From: Sulfuricurvum sp. IAE1
Lineage (GTDB): Bacteria; Campylobacterota; Campylobacteria; Campylobacterales; Sulfurimonadaceae
Direction: 5' to 3'
NCBI GenBank assembly: GCA_945867285.1
Contig: CAMBHX010000014.1
Span: forward strand, 1-21,834
DNA: 21,834 nucleotides
Both the position numbers and the translations under genes were made by a program. The notes beneath the pieces are model-generated. The model did not search any database and was not told where the DNA came from. It saw only the letters and a list, made by a program, of their open reading frames with translations. Positions 1-7,969 of this stretch are shown piece after piece (the stretch's first letter is position 1; every line of letters starts with the position of its first letter).

Positions 1-1020
1 GCTTTTAATTTTACGACAGCATATATCAATGCAGTCAAAGCTCGTGATATCGTTGATATTGCTCGGGCCAATGTAACGTACAATCAGGATATTTCAAAAA
101 AAGTTGAAAAACTATTTAATGCAGGGATGACGACACGTTCAGAAGTAGAAAAAGCAGAAACATCGTTAGCATTGGCTCAATCTAATTTTGTTGTTTCTCA
201 AAATAACTTAGATGATGCGCTTTTCAATCTTGAGCGTGTGTATGGTAAAAGTGTTAAGTCACAAGAATTGCAAATAGGGACATTTTTGGGTGAACTTCCA
301 AGTACTCTTGAAGAGATGCGCGAGTATGCTCGTCTCCATAATCCTTCTGTTCTCGTGAATGATTACAATATTAAAGCCGCTAATGCTCAACGTTCATCGT
401 TGAAAAAGGGATATTACCCTTCGATTGATGCTTTTGTGCGACAAAGTTTGGCAAATGGCGTCGGTGGATTGCCAGGGGATGACGATCGTACAAAATACGG
501 TATTACACTCAATTATAACCTTTATCGTGGTGGTGCCGATGAATCTCAAATCCAAAAAAGTTTAAGTAAAATCAATCAAGAGTCAGAGGTTAGACGAGAT
601 ACTCTGCGTAAGCTCGATGAGCAAGGCTCCCTCTCGTGGTCAGCACGTAAAAACATAACCAGTCAGTTGACCTATCTCAAGCAATACGAAGCTACGAGCA
701 AAAAAACATTGGCATTGTATGAAAAAGAGTATGATTTAGGACGACGTAGTTTGTTGGATTTGACGACGGCACAAAACGATCATATCTCTTCACAAACACA
801 AATTATTCGTGCTGAAAATGATTTACTCTTAGCTCATTATCGTATTTTAGATGCTATGGGATCAATGGTTTCAACAATTTTAGGAACACAATCTGATTTA
901 AGTTTTAAAAAAGTAGGATTACAATCATTAGATAATAGACTTGATAACGATAGTCGTATTGAGAATCTTATTTTTGCCGATCGTAAAGTTGATAAATACA
1001 AAAGAGATATTCAACAGTAA
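1..1020 (+). CDS. TolC-family outer-membrane channel of a type I secretion system (5' partial)
   Basis: The frame is open from base 1 to the TAA at 1018-1020, so this is the C-terminal 339 residues of a longer protein; the start lies before the window. Family knowledge: TolC-like proteins (LapE in the Lap system) form the trimeric outer-membrane tunnel that joins an ABC exporter and a membrane fusion protein. Seen here: long helical stretches rich in Ala, Gln, Ser, Glu and Asn, the AGMTTRSEVEKAE and DLGRRSLLDLTTAQND segments typical of the two structural repeats (G-x-x-(S/T)-x-x-(D/E)-(L/V) followed by a helix), and a YYPSIDAF beta-strand segment between them. The C-terminus ends in a charged tail. 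The exporter gene starts 47 nt downstream, which supports a role in the same secretion apparatus. The family call is firm; that it serves this particular exporter is inferred from position. Confidence 0.85.
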   Translation, partial: AFNFTTAYINAVKARDIVDIARANVTYNQDISKKVEKLFNAGMTTRSEVEKAETSLALAQSNFVVSQNNLDDALFNLERVYGKSVKSQELQIGTFLGELPSTLEEMREYARLHNPSVLVNDYNIKAANAQRSSLKKGYYPSIDAFVRQSLANGVGGLPGDDDRTKYGITLNYNLYRGGADESQIQKSLSKINQESEVRRDTLRKLDEQGSLSWSARKNITSQLTYLKQYEATSKKTLALYEKEYDLGRRSLLDLTTAQNDHISSQTQIIRAENDLLLAHYRILDAMGSMVSTILGTQSDLSFKKVGLQSLDNRLDNDSRIENLIFADRKVDKYKRDIQQ

Positions 1021-1066
1021 TTATTGGATATACTTTAGGTCATTACCAAGCATTAGAGGTTATAAA

Positions 1067-3250
1067 TTGATTGAACATGATAAACATAGTGAAATGCAAG
1101 ATCCTGAGGGCGCAGCATTTGGAGTTGATCCTCTTTTGCAATGCTTAGTTCTCTTTACCCATATTTATCACAAGCCTTATACTGCTGAAGCACTTATGGC
1201 AGGTCTTCCAATCTCTCCTTTTGGTGGAGCACCGCAACTTTTTAGTCTTAAAACATCCAAAAGTCTTTTTGCTAGAGCTGCGAGTCGTGCTGGGCTCAAA
1301 AGTACTCTCATTAATCGACATCTATTGGATATTTCTCCTCTGCAACTACCTATGATTTTGTTGTTGCAAAATAATAACGCTTGTATTTTGGATTCTTTTT
1401 CATCGGATATGAAAACCTGTAAGATTATTTTACCCGCTCAAGAGGCAGTTGAAGAACACGTTCCTTTTGATATGCTTGAGCGTGAATATATGGGATATGG
1501 GTATCTTATTAAGCGTCCTTTTGTGTACGATGAGATTGATTCTTTGACGCTCAACGTTAAGCATAAACATTGGTTTTGGGATACATTGAAATTGTCCAAA
1601 AATATTTATCGTGATGTCATTTACGCAACAGTTTTGGTGAATCTTTTTGTGTTGGCAACACCGTTGTTTACAATGAGTGTTTATGACAGGGTTATTCCTA
1701 ATAATGCAATAGAAACGTTGTGGGTTTTTTCTACTGGTGTTTTGATTGTCTATTTACTTGATACGTTTTTGAAGTTTACGAGAGCTATGTTATTGGAGAG
1801 TGCTGGCAAAAAAAGTGATGTGATTATGTCCTCAATTATTTTTGAAAAAGTACTCGATTTGAGGATGTCATCGCATCCAAAATCAGTAGGATCGTTCGCA
1901 AGCAATCTTAAAGATTTTGACTCTATTCGTTCTTTTTTGACAAATGCTACTTTGACAGCTCTTGTTGATTTTCCTTTTTCTATTTTATTTTTGCTAGTTA
2001 TAGGATTTATTGGTGGCTGGATGGTTCTTGTTCCTATTGTTATGATGATACTGATTGCTGGATATGCATTATTTATGCGAAATACATTGCGTGAGAGTAT
2101 TGAAGCCTCCCATAAAGCATCAGCGGCAAAAAGTTCGATTTTGATTGAAGCGCTGCAAAATATTGAAACTCTTAAAACCCTTGGAACGATGGGGCAGATG
2201 CAGTGGCAGTGGGAAGAGGCAACAGGAGAAATCGCTCAAAAAAGTTTAAAGTCCCGTCTCATTTCCACTTCAATCTCTACTGTTACAGGTTTTTTAACAC
2301 AACTTACGACAGTGATTTCGGTCATTGTTGGTGTTTATCTCATAGGTGATCATGTACTAACTATGGGGGGGCTAATTGCTATTATGACATTAGCAAGTCG
2401 TGCGGTGGCACCCATGGGACAGGTAGCCTCGTTGATTTCTAATTACTCAGATGCCAAATCTTCTTTTGATGTTATTGAAAATATTATTTCTCAACCTATG
2501 GAGCGACCACATGGCAAAAAATTTGTAACACGTCCAAGCCTTAAAGGTGATATTGAATTTAAAGAGGTGAACTTTGGGTATGAAGATACAGAATTTAGTG
2601 CCCTAAAAAATCTCTCTTTTACAATAAAAGCAGGTGAAAAAGTTGCAATTATTGGTCGAATTGGTTCAGGGAAGAGCACTATTGCGAAGTTGTTACTTAA
2701 TCTTTATCAGCCCCAAAGTGGTTCGATTTTAGTCGATGGTATTGATATAAATCAAATTGATCCTGCTGATTTACGTCAAAATATTAGTTATGTCTCACAA
2801 GATATTAATCTCTTCAAGGGAAGTGTTAAAGATAATATCGCCTATAGAAATAATCGTGTTTCGGATGAGCAAATGATTAGAGCATCCGTGATTTCGGGAT
2901 CTGATGAGTTTATACGTAAGCATCCTCAAGGGTATGAAATGCCTATAGGTGAACGTGGAATGGGTTTATCTGGAGGTCAACGTCAAAGTATTGGGATTGC
3001 ACGTGCGCTATTACTTGAATCAGGGATCGTTATTATGGATGAGCCAACAAATGCAATGGATCAGCTCAGTGAAAACCGTTTGATTGCAAACCTCCAGGGT
3101 TATTTATGTAATAAAACAGCAATTATTATTACCCAAAAAAATACAGTTCTCCCCTTGGTTGATCGTATAATTGTGATGAATGAGGGCAAAGTCTATTTGG
3201 ATGGCCCTCGTGATGCTGTTATTGCAAAGCTATCAGGAGGCTTAGGATGA
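1067..3250 (+). CDS. lapB: LapB-type type I secretion ABC transporter (permease/ATPase)
   Basis: Inner-membrane exporter of large repeat adhesins, powering one-step secretion with LapC and a TolC-like channel. I place the start at TTG 1067, which has an AGAGGT Shine-Dalgarno site 6 nt upstream (1055-1060), giving 728 residues. The frame stays open back to 941, but that would overlap the upstream gene and add an unlikely N-terminus. Domains: a C39-like domain (about 1-140) where the catalytic Cys position reads DPLLQCL instead of ECGxxCL, so it binds rather than cuts substrate; a six-helix membrane domain (about 170-440); and an ATPase with Walker A GRIGSGKS (530-537), LSGGQ (634-638) and Walker B Asp658-Glu659. 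The switch-loop histidine is replaced by Gln690 (IITQKN where the family has a THR-type motif), which is unusual. The end overlaps lapC by 4 nt, implying translational coupling. The orthology label rests on the C39-like domain plus the lapG/lapD neighbours. Confidence 0.88.
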   Translation: MIEHDKHSEMQDPEGAAFGVDPLLQCLVLFTHIYHKPYTAEALMAGLPISPFGGAPQLFSLKTSKSLFARAASRAGLKSTLINRHLLDISPLQLPMILLLQNNNACILDSFSSDMKTCKIILPAQEAVEEHVPFDMLEREYMGYGYLIKRPFVYDEIDSLTLNVKHKHWFWDTLKLSKNIYRDVIYATVLVNLFVLATPLFTMSVYDRVIPNNAIETLWVFSTGVLIVYLLDTFLKFTRAMLLESAGKKSDVIMSSIIFEKVLDLRMSSHPKSVGSFASNLKDFDSIRSFLTNATLTALVDFPFSILFLLVIGFIGGWMVLVPIVMMILIAGYALFMRNTLRESIEASHKASAAKSSILIEALQNIETLKTLGTMGQMQWQWEEATGEIAQKSLKSRLISTSISTVTGFLTQLTTVISVIVGVYLIGDHVLTMGGLIAIMTLASRAVAPMGQVASLISNYSDAKSSFDVIENIISQPMERPHGKKFVTRPSLKGDIEFKEVNFGYEDTEFSALKNLSFTIKAGEKVAIIGRIGSGKSTIAKLLLNLYQPQSGSILVDGIDINQIDPADLRQNISYVSQDINLFKGSVKDNIAYRNNRVSDEQMIRASVISGSDEFIRKHPQGYEMPIGERGMGLSGGQRQSIGIARALLLESGIVIMDEPTNAMDQLSENRLIANLQGYLCNKTAIIITQKNTVLPLVDRIIVMNEGKVYLDGPRDAVIAKLSGGLG

Positions 3251-4584
3251 GCCCTAAAAAGAAATTTAATTTTGATGCGAATGATTACCAGTTTATGCGC
3301 AGTATTTCGGCTGCTGTTTTAGAAGATACTCCTCATCGATTGAGAAGTGTACTGATTTTTTGGCTAGTAACGATTTTTGTTTTCTTTTTGTGGGCAGCTT
3401 TGGCGCCTATTGATGAAATCGTTCGTGGTGATGGTAATGTTATCCCTGGTGGTGAAAATCAAATGATTCAGCATCTTGAGGGTGGTATGGTAAGTGCAAT
3501 CATGGTCAAAGAGGGGCAAAAAGTTAAAGCGGATGATGTTTTACTGCGTGTTGATAATCTAAAATCTTCTAGTACCTATGAGAGTTCTCAATATAAATCA
3601 GCGGAATTACGTGCTAAAATTGTCCGTTTGCGTGCAGAATCGACAGGAGGGTCTTTTGCTCCAAGTACATCCGATATGCAAAATATTCCCATGCAGATTA
3701 TGCAAGAGCGTAGCCTTTTTATCTCTAACCAAGAGCGTTTACGTTCTCAAATTGCTTCGTTGCAGGATTTGAATAGCCAAAAACAAAGTGAGCTTATGGA
3801 GGCTCAAGGGCATATTAATGAGCAAAAGCACTCGTTAGATTTGATTCGAGAAGAGGTTGCTATTTCGGAGCCCATGGTAGCACAGGGGATTAAGCCGCGT
3901 GTTGAATTTTTAAAATTACAACGGGAACTTAGTGATGTGAGTGAGCGCTATAATGCTGCACGCGCGTCAATACCTCGTTTACGTGCAGCAATAAATGAAA
4001 CTAACAGTAGAATGCGTGAAGCACGTTCCGAATATGTCACTAAAGCACGTCTTGAGCTCAATGAGGCAATTACTGAGAATCAGCGTGTTGGAGTAGAGAG
4101 TTCAGCATTGGCAGATCAGGTTACGAGAACAGCAATAAAATCACCCATTAACGGAATTGTTCAAAAACTTTATGTCAACACTGTAGGTGGCGTTATTAAG
4201 CCGGGTGATAATCTCATAGAAATCGTTCCGACCGGAGGTGGACTTTTGGTGGAAGCCAAAATAAAACCCTCTGATATTGCGTTCATCTATCCAGGACAAA
4301 AAGCGGTGGTAAAAATAACGGCGTATGATTTTTCATTGTATGGATCATTGGATGGAGTTGTGTCAACTATCAGTCCTGATACCGAAACGGATGAAAAAGA
4401 AAATGTATATTATGTCGTTCGAATTCAGACAAATAAAAAATATTTAGGAACTAAAGAGAAGCCTTTGAAAATTATTCCTGGGATGATGGTCAATGTTGAT
4501 GTTATTACAGGTCAAAAAACTGTTTTGGAATACATTTTGAAACCTTTGTTAAAAGCAAAGCAATATACTTTTTCGGAACGCTAA
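3247..4584 (+). CDS. lapC: LapC/HlyD-type membrane fusion protein
   Basis: Periplasmic adaptor linking the ABC exporter to the outer-membrane channel. The 445 residues match the usual length of the type I HlyD family. Seen: a cytoplasmic N-terminus (1-34), one transmembrane helix (about 35-53, LIFWLVTIFVFFLWAALAP), a first lipoyl half (GDGNVIPGGENQMIQHLEGG), a long coiled-coil hairpin rich in Glu, Gln, Arg and Ala (about 110-285), the second lipoyl half and HlyD signature (TAIKSPINGIVQKLYV), and a C-terminal beta-barrel ending IIPGMMVNVDVITG. ATG 3247 has a strong AGGAGG site (3235-3240) inside the end of lapB and overlaps that gene by ATGA. The next gene starts on the last base of its stop codon (TAATG). 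Family assignment is firm; the lapC name follows from context. Confidence 0.9.
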   Translation: MSPKKKFNFDANDYQFMRSISAAVLEDTPHRLRSVLIFWLVTIFVFFLWAALAPIDEIVRGDGNVIPGGENQMIQHLEGGMVSAIMVKEGQKVKADDVLLRVDNLKSSSTYESSQYKSAELRAKIVRLRAESTGGSFAPSTSDMQNIPMQIMQERSLFISNQERLRSQIASLQDLNSQKQSELMEAQGHINEQKHSLDLIREEVAISEPMVAQGIKPRVEFLKLQRELSDVSERYNAARASIPRLRAAINETNSRMREARSEYVTKARLELNEAITENQRVGVESSALADQVTRTAIKSPINGIVQKLYVNTVGGVIKPGDNLIEIVPTGGGLLVEAKIKPSDIAFIYPGQKAVVKITAYDFSLYGSLDGVVSTISPDTETDEKENVYYVVRIQTNKKYLGTKEKPLKIIPGMMVNVDVITGQKTVLEYILKPLLKAKQYTFSER

Positions 4585-5177
4585 TGAAACTGTATTTGGT
4601 AAGTCCATCGGATGGTGTGTTGGAACATTGGGCTAAAGCACTTAAAAAGTATTGTCCTATAAAAATAAAAATAATTAATGAGCTAAATCGCCCCAGTGAT
4701 GGGATTATTTTTTGGGATGATGTAGCTACTTTTGATGATGAGTTGCACTATACATTAAAATGCGATGCTTGTCATGTTATGGTTTTTTCAATGGTTCCAG
4801 ATTTTTATAAAGCACAACAATTACTCGCAATGGGTGTGTCAGGATATGGTAATGCAATGATGCATGAGTCTCATTTGCAATCAGCCTATCAAACGATTGA
4901 AGAAGGGAAAATGTGGCTTCATCCCGACTTTATTGCTATGCTTATGTTACAATTGGTACAAACTAAGCCCAAAGCAGTTGAGTTACACAGTGCATTGGAA
5001 AAATTATCCTTACGTGAGCGTGAGATTGCTATACTTTTGGCTCGAGGTATGACACATAATGAAGTATCTGAAAAGTTGACTATTACAGTACGAACGATTA
5101 AGGCGCACTGTACGTCTATTTATGATAAACTTGAGGTAAAAGACCGTCTTGCTCTCTCTGTGCTTCTTCATTCTTAA
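4584..5177 (+). CDS. LuxR-type transcriptional regulator with a degenerate receiver domain
   Basis: A 197-residue probable DNA-binding regulator, embedded between the export genes and the LapG protease gene. The C-terminal third is a clear LuxR/NarL helix-turn-helix (LSLREREIAILLARGMTHN then VRTIKAHCTSIYDKLEVKDR, about residues 134-195). The N-terminal part has the length and rhythm of a response-regulator receiver: the segment VMVFSMVPDFYKAQQLLAMG followed by VSGYG resembles the alpha3-beta4-alpha4-beta5 region. Key residues are lost: the acidic pair near the N-terminus reads SPSD, and the conserved lysine after beta5 is missing (GYGNAM). A possible phospho-acceptor Asp remains in IIFWDD. 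I infer a phosphorylation-independent or atypical receiver. Translation is coupled to lapC by a 1-nt overlap. Its targets cannot be read from the sequence; an effect on the lap operon or the adhesin gene is the natural guess. Confidence 0.82.
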   Translation: MKLYLVSPSDGVLEHWAKALKKYCPIKIKIINELNRPSDGIIFWDDVATFDDELHYTLKCDACHVMVFSMVPDFYKAQQLLAMGVSGYGNAMMHESHLQSAYQTIEEGKMWLHPDFIAMLMLQLVQTKPKAVELHSALEKLSLREREIAILLARGMTHNEVSEKLTITVRTIKAHCTSIYDKLEVKDRLALSVLLHS

Positions 5178-5198
5178 TATGATCATTTAAAATTTAGC

Positions 5199-5204
5199 TA
5201 CAAT
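5199..5204 (+). promoter_or_regulatory. Possible -10 box just upstream of lapG
   Basis: TACAAT in the 33-nt gap before lapG, within the AT-rich stretch TTTAAAATTTAGCTACAAT. The usual 6-7 nt spacing would put the transcription start on or next to the ATG at 5211, so transcripts from here would be nearly leaderless. lapG also lacks an evident Shine-Dalgarno site. It may only be chance AT-rich sequence inside an operon. Confidence 0.3.
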
Positions 5205-5210
5205 AAGCAG

Positions 5211-5855
5211 ATGAAAAATACATTTGTACTTTTTTTTGTGTTGGCGGTTTTTTCTGTCATTCTTATCAGCTCTCCTGAATTTTCAATTGCTAAAGTATTT
5301 TTGGACAAAATTGAAAAAGAGTATGGTCCTTTTGCAAAACGTAGAGCCATAGCGCTGGTACAAGAGATGAATGAAGCTAGGGATCTTGATGAGATGGGAA
5401 AAATGGAAAAGGTGAATGATTTTTTCAATCAAACTCCTTACGTTTCTGATCAAAAGACTTATGGTGTGAGTGATTACTGGGCAACACGCTATGAGCTTAT
5501 TGGCAATGATAAGGCAGATTGTGAAGATTACGTTATTGCCAAATACTTTACACTCAAAGAGCTTGGAGTTCCGACATCAAAGCTCTTTATGACCTATGCC
5601 AAATCAATACGTTATAAAACAGCCCATTTGGTGCTAACCTACTACGAAACTCCTAGGTCAATCCCTTTGGTGCTGGACAATTATAATTATAAAATCCTTC
5701 CGGCAACCATGCGTGATGATTTGATTCCGATTTACAGTTTTAGCGGAGATGAATTGTTCAAAGCCAAAGGTGCACAGATCGGAAAACTGGTTCCTGCATC
5801 TGCGCAGCAAAAACGTCCTTGGGACGAACTCGTCATTAAACAACAAAAGGGATAA
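5211..5855 (+). CDS. lapG: LapG-type periplasmic cysteine protease (transglutaminase-like, BTLCP family)
   Basis: In Pseudomonas and Legionella, LapG cuts the N-terminal retention module of a giant adhesin after a double alanine, releasing biofilm cells; it is held inactive when LapD binds c-di-GMP. The 214-residue protein has an N-terminal hydrophobic export segment (about 4-20) and the BTLCP core. The catalytic triad is visible: Cys104 (ADCEDYVIAKY), His139 (TAHLVLTYY) and Asp156 (LVLDNYNY). The spacings of 35 and 17 residues equal those I recall for characterised LapG proteins (Cys135/His170/Asp187 in P. fluorescens). The acidic residues near Cys104 (Asp103, Glu105, Asp106) fit the family calcium site. 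lapD follows 5 nt after the stop. ATG 5211 is chosen because it yields the signal segment. The call is strong; the adhesin substrate is not in the window. Confidence 0.9.
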   Translation: MKNTFVLFFVLAVFSVILISSPEFSIAKVFLDKIEKEYGPFAKRRAIALVQEMNEARDLDEMGKMEKVNDFFNQTPYVSDQKTYGVSDYWATRYELIGNDKADCEDYVIAKYFTLKELGVPTSKLFMTYAKSIRYKTAHLVLTYYETPRSIPLVLDNYNYKILPATMRDDLIPIYSFSGDELFKAKGAQIGKLVPASAQQKRPWDELVIKQQKG

Positions 5856-5860
5856 CTACT

Positions 5861-7813
5861 ATGAGCTTATTTAAACAACTTGCATTGATGTTAACATTAT
5901 TTTTAGGAATTATTTTAGCGTTAGTTATGGTGCTAAACTTCAAAACTGCCAGCGAATTTGTTCAAAATCAACTCTACACTGATGCCAAGAATACGGCACA
6001 TTCATTGGGGTTATCCCTCTCCAAAGTTGCTGATCCCAACGATACATCCAGTATGGACACTATGATTAATGCTATTTTTGATAGTGGATATTATCAAAGC
6101 ATTCGATTGGTTGATTTGGAAGGTAAAGTAGTATATGAACGTAACAATGATGTGCGCGTAAGTGATGTGCCTCAGTGGTTTATTACCGTTGTATCGATCA
6201 AAAATGCCAGCGCATCCAGTGATATTATGATGGGGTGGAGTCGATTTGGTTCGCTACACGTAAGCGGTCATACCGGTAATGCCTATCGACAACTCTATTC
6301 GACCTTTATACGTTTGATTGAGACATTCTTGGTGATGGGAGCTATTGTATTTAGCTTGTTGTATCTTTTGTTGACATTGAGTTTGAAGTCATTAAAACGA
6401 ATTGGTGATCAAGCCAAAGCTATTATCGAAAATCAATTTATTTTTGAAGATAAAATCCCTTTTACGACTGAATTTCGTTCAGTTACGGTGGCGATGAATG
6501 CGATGGTGGGAAAAGTCAAAGATATTTTTGACCGTGAAAACGAAACATTGCAACGATACCAAGAACTACTCTACAAAGATGCTCAAACAAAACTTTATAA
6601 TCGCAGATATGCTATTTCAAAGCTTCCTGACTATCTACAAGCTGACTCTCTTCTCTCTAGTGGCTCGTTTGTTCTTTTCAGTATTGATGAGCCAGAAAAC
6701 TTGAAAAAATCGTGTGGCTATCAAGCCTATAATGACCTTGTAGTTAGACTATCTGCTAGTATTAGTAGTCAATTTTCATCCAATTCAAATGCGTTATTGG
6801 CACGATTGAACGAAGGTGACTTTTTGGTTATGTCTCCACAAGAAGGGTATAGTGATACTGCTCAAGCGACCCAAGAGATTTTGACACAGCTGAAAATTGA
6901 CATGTTGGACAATCTTGGAATTTTAGAGATGAATGTCAATGCTGGAGTTGGGGATTATAACTCTAATGATACGTTGAAATCGCTTTTTTCACGTGCTGAT
7001 AATTGTGTTATTCAAGCTAAAAGTCATGGTAAATATGCTTTAAGTACTATTTCAAGTGGTGATTCATCAATGATGCTAGGGCGTGAAGAGTGGAAAAAAG
7101 AGTTGTTATTGAGTATCGAAGAATCACGACTTTTATTGGCATTCCAAAGCGTTATTATTCATAATGATACGGACACTGTGTTGCATGAGGAGATATTTTT
7201 ACGACTACTGGATTGTGAGGGGACGATTCACTCAGCGGGCTACTTTATTCCTATTGCAACTACGCTTGGCCTTATGGATACACTTGATCGTGCGATGATT
7301 ACTCAAGTATTAAAATATATTACTGAAGAAAAAATAGCAACACCAATGGCGCTCAACATTAGTGTTAACTTCATTCAAAAATCGACTAATATTGAGTGGT
7401 TGAAAGAGCAGCTAAAACTCTTTTCGAGTACTACGACAACATCGCTTTGGTTTGAAGTCTCTAATGCAGTGGTAGTGTCTCAGATGGATTCAGTCAAACA
7501 GCTTGTCGATGTTATCCGAAGTTTTGGTTACCATTTTGGAATTGATCATTTTGTATTACCTGCAGATGGTGCTCATTATCTTCGTACTATTCGTCCTGAT
7601 TATGTCAAAGCAAATACAACCTATTTGACTGATATGATGATAGACAAAGAAAATGGAAGCATACGTGAAAGCTTGAATAATCTTACTAAAAGTTTGGGAA
7701 TTTCAATAATAGCAATGACGATTGAAAGTGCTGAACAGTTTGAAGAGATAAAAAGCCTAGGTATTAAGCGTTTTCAAGGGACATTTATTGCACCTGTAGC
7801 GATGTTGAAGTAG
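5861..7813 (+). CDS. lapD: LapD-type c-di-GMP receptor (HAMP, degenerate GGDEF and EAL domains)
   Basis: Inner-membrane receptor that senses cytoplasmic c-di-GMP with a dead EAL domain and passes the signal outward to capture LapG. The 650 residues match the family. Order: TM1 (about 7-28); a periplasmic LapD/MoxY-like domain (about 30-145) with MMGWSRFGSL, where Trp126 sits almost exactly at the LapG-binding Trp125 of P. fluorescens LapD; TM2 (about 148-170); a HAMP helix pair; a GGDEF domain whose signature reads NEGDF (317-321); and an EAL domain whose signature reads EIF followed by LR (444-448). Both catalytic motifs are lost, as expected for a receptor rather than an enzyme. It lies 5 nt after lapG, so the pair is probably co-expressed. 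The last gene of the operon, it abuts a convergent small gene with no spacer. Confidence 0.9.
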   Translation: MSLFKQLALMLTLFLGIILALVMVLNFKTASEFVQNQLYTDAKNTAHSLGLSLSKVADPNDTSSMDTMINAIFDSGYYQSIRLVDLEGKVVYERNNDVRVSDVPQWFITVVSIKNASASSDIMMGWSRFGSLHVSGHTGNAYRQLYSTFIRLIETFLVMGAIVFSLLYLLLTLSLKSLKRIGDQAKAIIENQFIFEDKIPFTTEFRSVTVAMNAMVGKVKDIFDRENETLQRYQELLYKDAQTKLYNRRYAISKLPDYLQADSLLSSGSFVLFSIDEPENLKKSCGYQAYNDLVVRLSASISSQFSSNSNALLARLNEGDFLVMSPQEGYSDTAQATQEILTQLKIDMLDNLGILEMNVNAGVGDYNSNDTLKSLFSRADNCVIQAKSHGKYALSTISSGDSSMMLGREEWKKELLLSIEESRLLLAFQSVIIHNDTDTVLHEEIFLRLLDCEGTIHSAGYFIPIATTLGLMDTLDRAMITQVLKYITEEKIATPMALNISVNFIQKSTNIEWLKEQLKLFSSTTTTSLWFEVSNAVVVSQMDSVKQLVDVIRSFGYHFGIDHFVLPADGAHYLRTIRPDYVKANTTYLTDMMIDKENGSIRESLNNLTKSLGISIIAMTIESAEQFEEIKSLGIKRFQGTFIAPVAMLK

Positions 7814-7897
7814 TTACGCTTTCTTTTTTTGCATTAAAACGATGACAAAGACAGTGATAACTGCTAATAAAATCCAAATATTCCCTTGTGCATCCAT
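7814..7897 (-). CDS. 27-residue single-pass membrane peptide, unrecognised
   Basis: A short gene on the - strand: ATG at 7897-7895, TAA at 7816-7814. The product begins MDAQGN, has one hydrophobic helix (residues 7-22, IWILLAVITVFVIVLM) and ends in a basic tail QKKKA, the layout of a small inner-membrane protein with its C-terminus inside. Support beyond length: an AAAAAAGG Shine-Dalgarno stretch (7911-7904) with a 6-nt spacer, and TATAAT on the - strand (7934-7929) at a good distance. Its stop codon directly abuts the lapD stop (TAG|TTA), and it is divergent from ygiQ. I do not recognise a family; function is unknown. It could be a stray open frame, but start signals and the clean helix argue for a real gene. 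Confidence 0.6.
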   Translation of the reverse strand: MDAQGNIWILLAVITVFVIVLMQKKKA

Positions 7898-7928
7898 GGT
7901 TAACCTTTTTTGATTATTTATCTGTGCT

Positions 7929-7944
7929 ATTATAGCCCATTATA
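7929..7944 (-). promoter_or_regulatory. Two TATAAT boxes in the lapD-ygiQ divergent region
   Basis: The - strand reads TATAAT at 7934-7929 and again at 7944-7939, 4 nt apart. The proximal box is well placed for the 27-residue peptide gene (start 7897). On the + strand the same bases give TATTAT and TTATAA, which could serve ygiQ. No clear -35 is seen, as is common for sigma70 promoters in this phylum. Confidence 0.5.
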
Positions 7945-7969
7945 AGTGAATCCACCGTACACTTCGACT

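Noticed and set aside
941..1066. N-terminal extension of lapB back to a TTG at 941
   Set aside because: It overlaps the end of the TolC-like gene, has no ribosome site, and its sequence is unlike the family, whereas TTG 1067 has AGAGGT at ideal distance.
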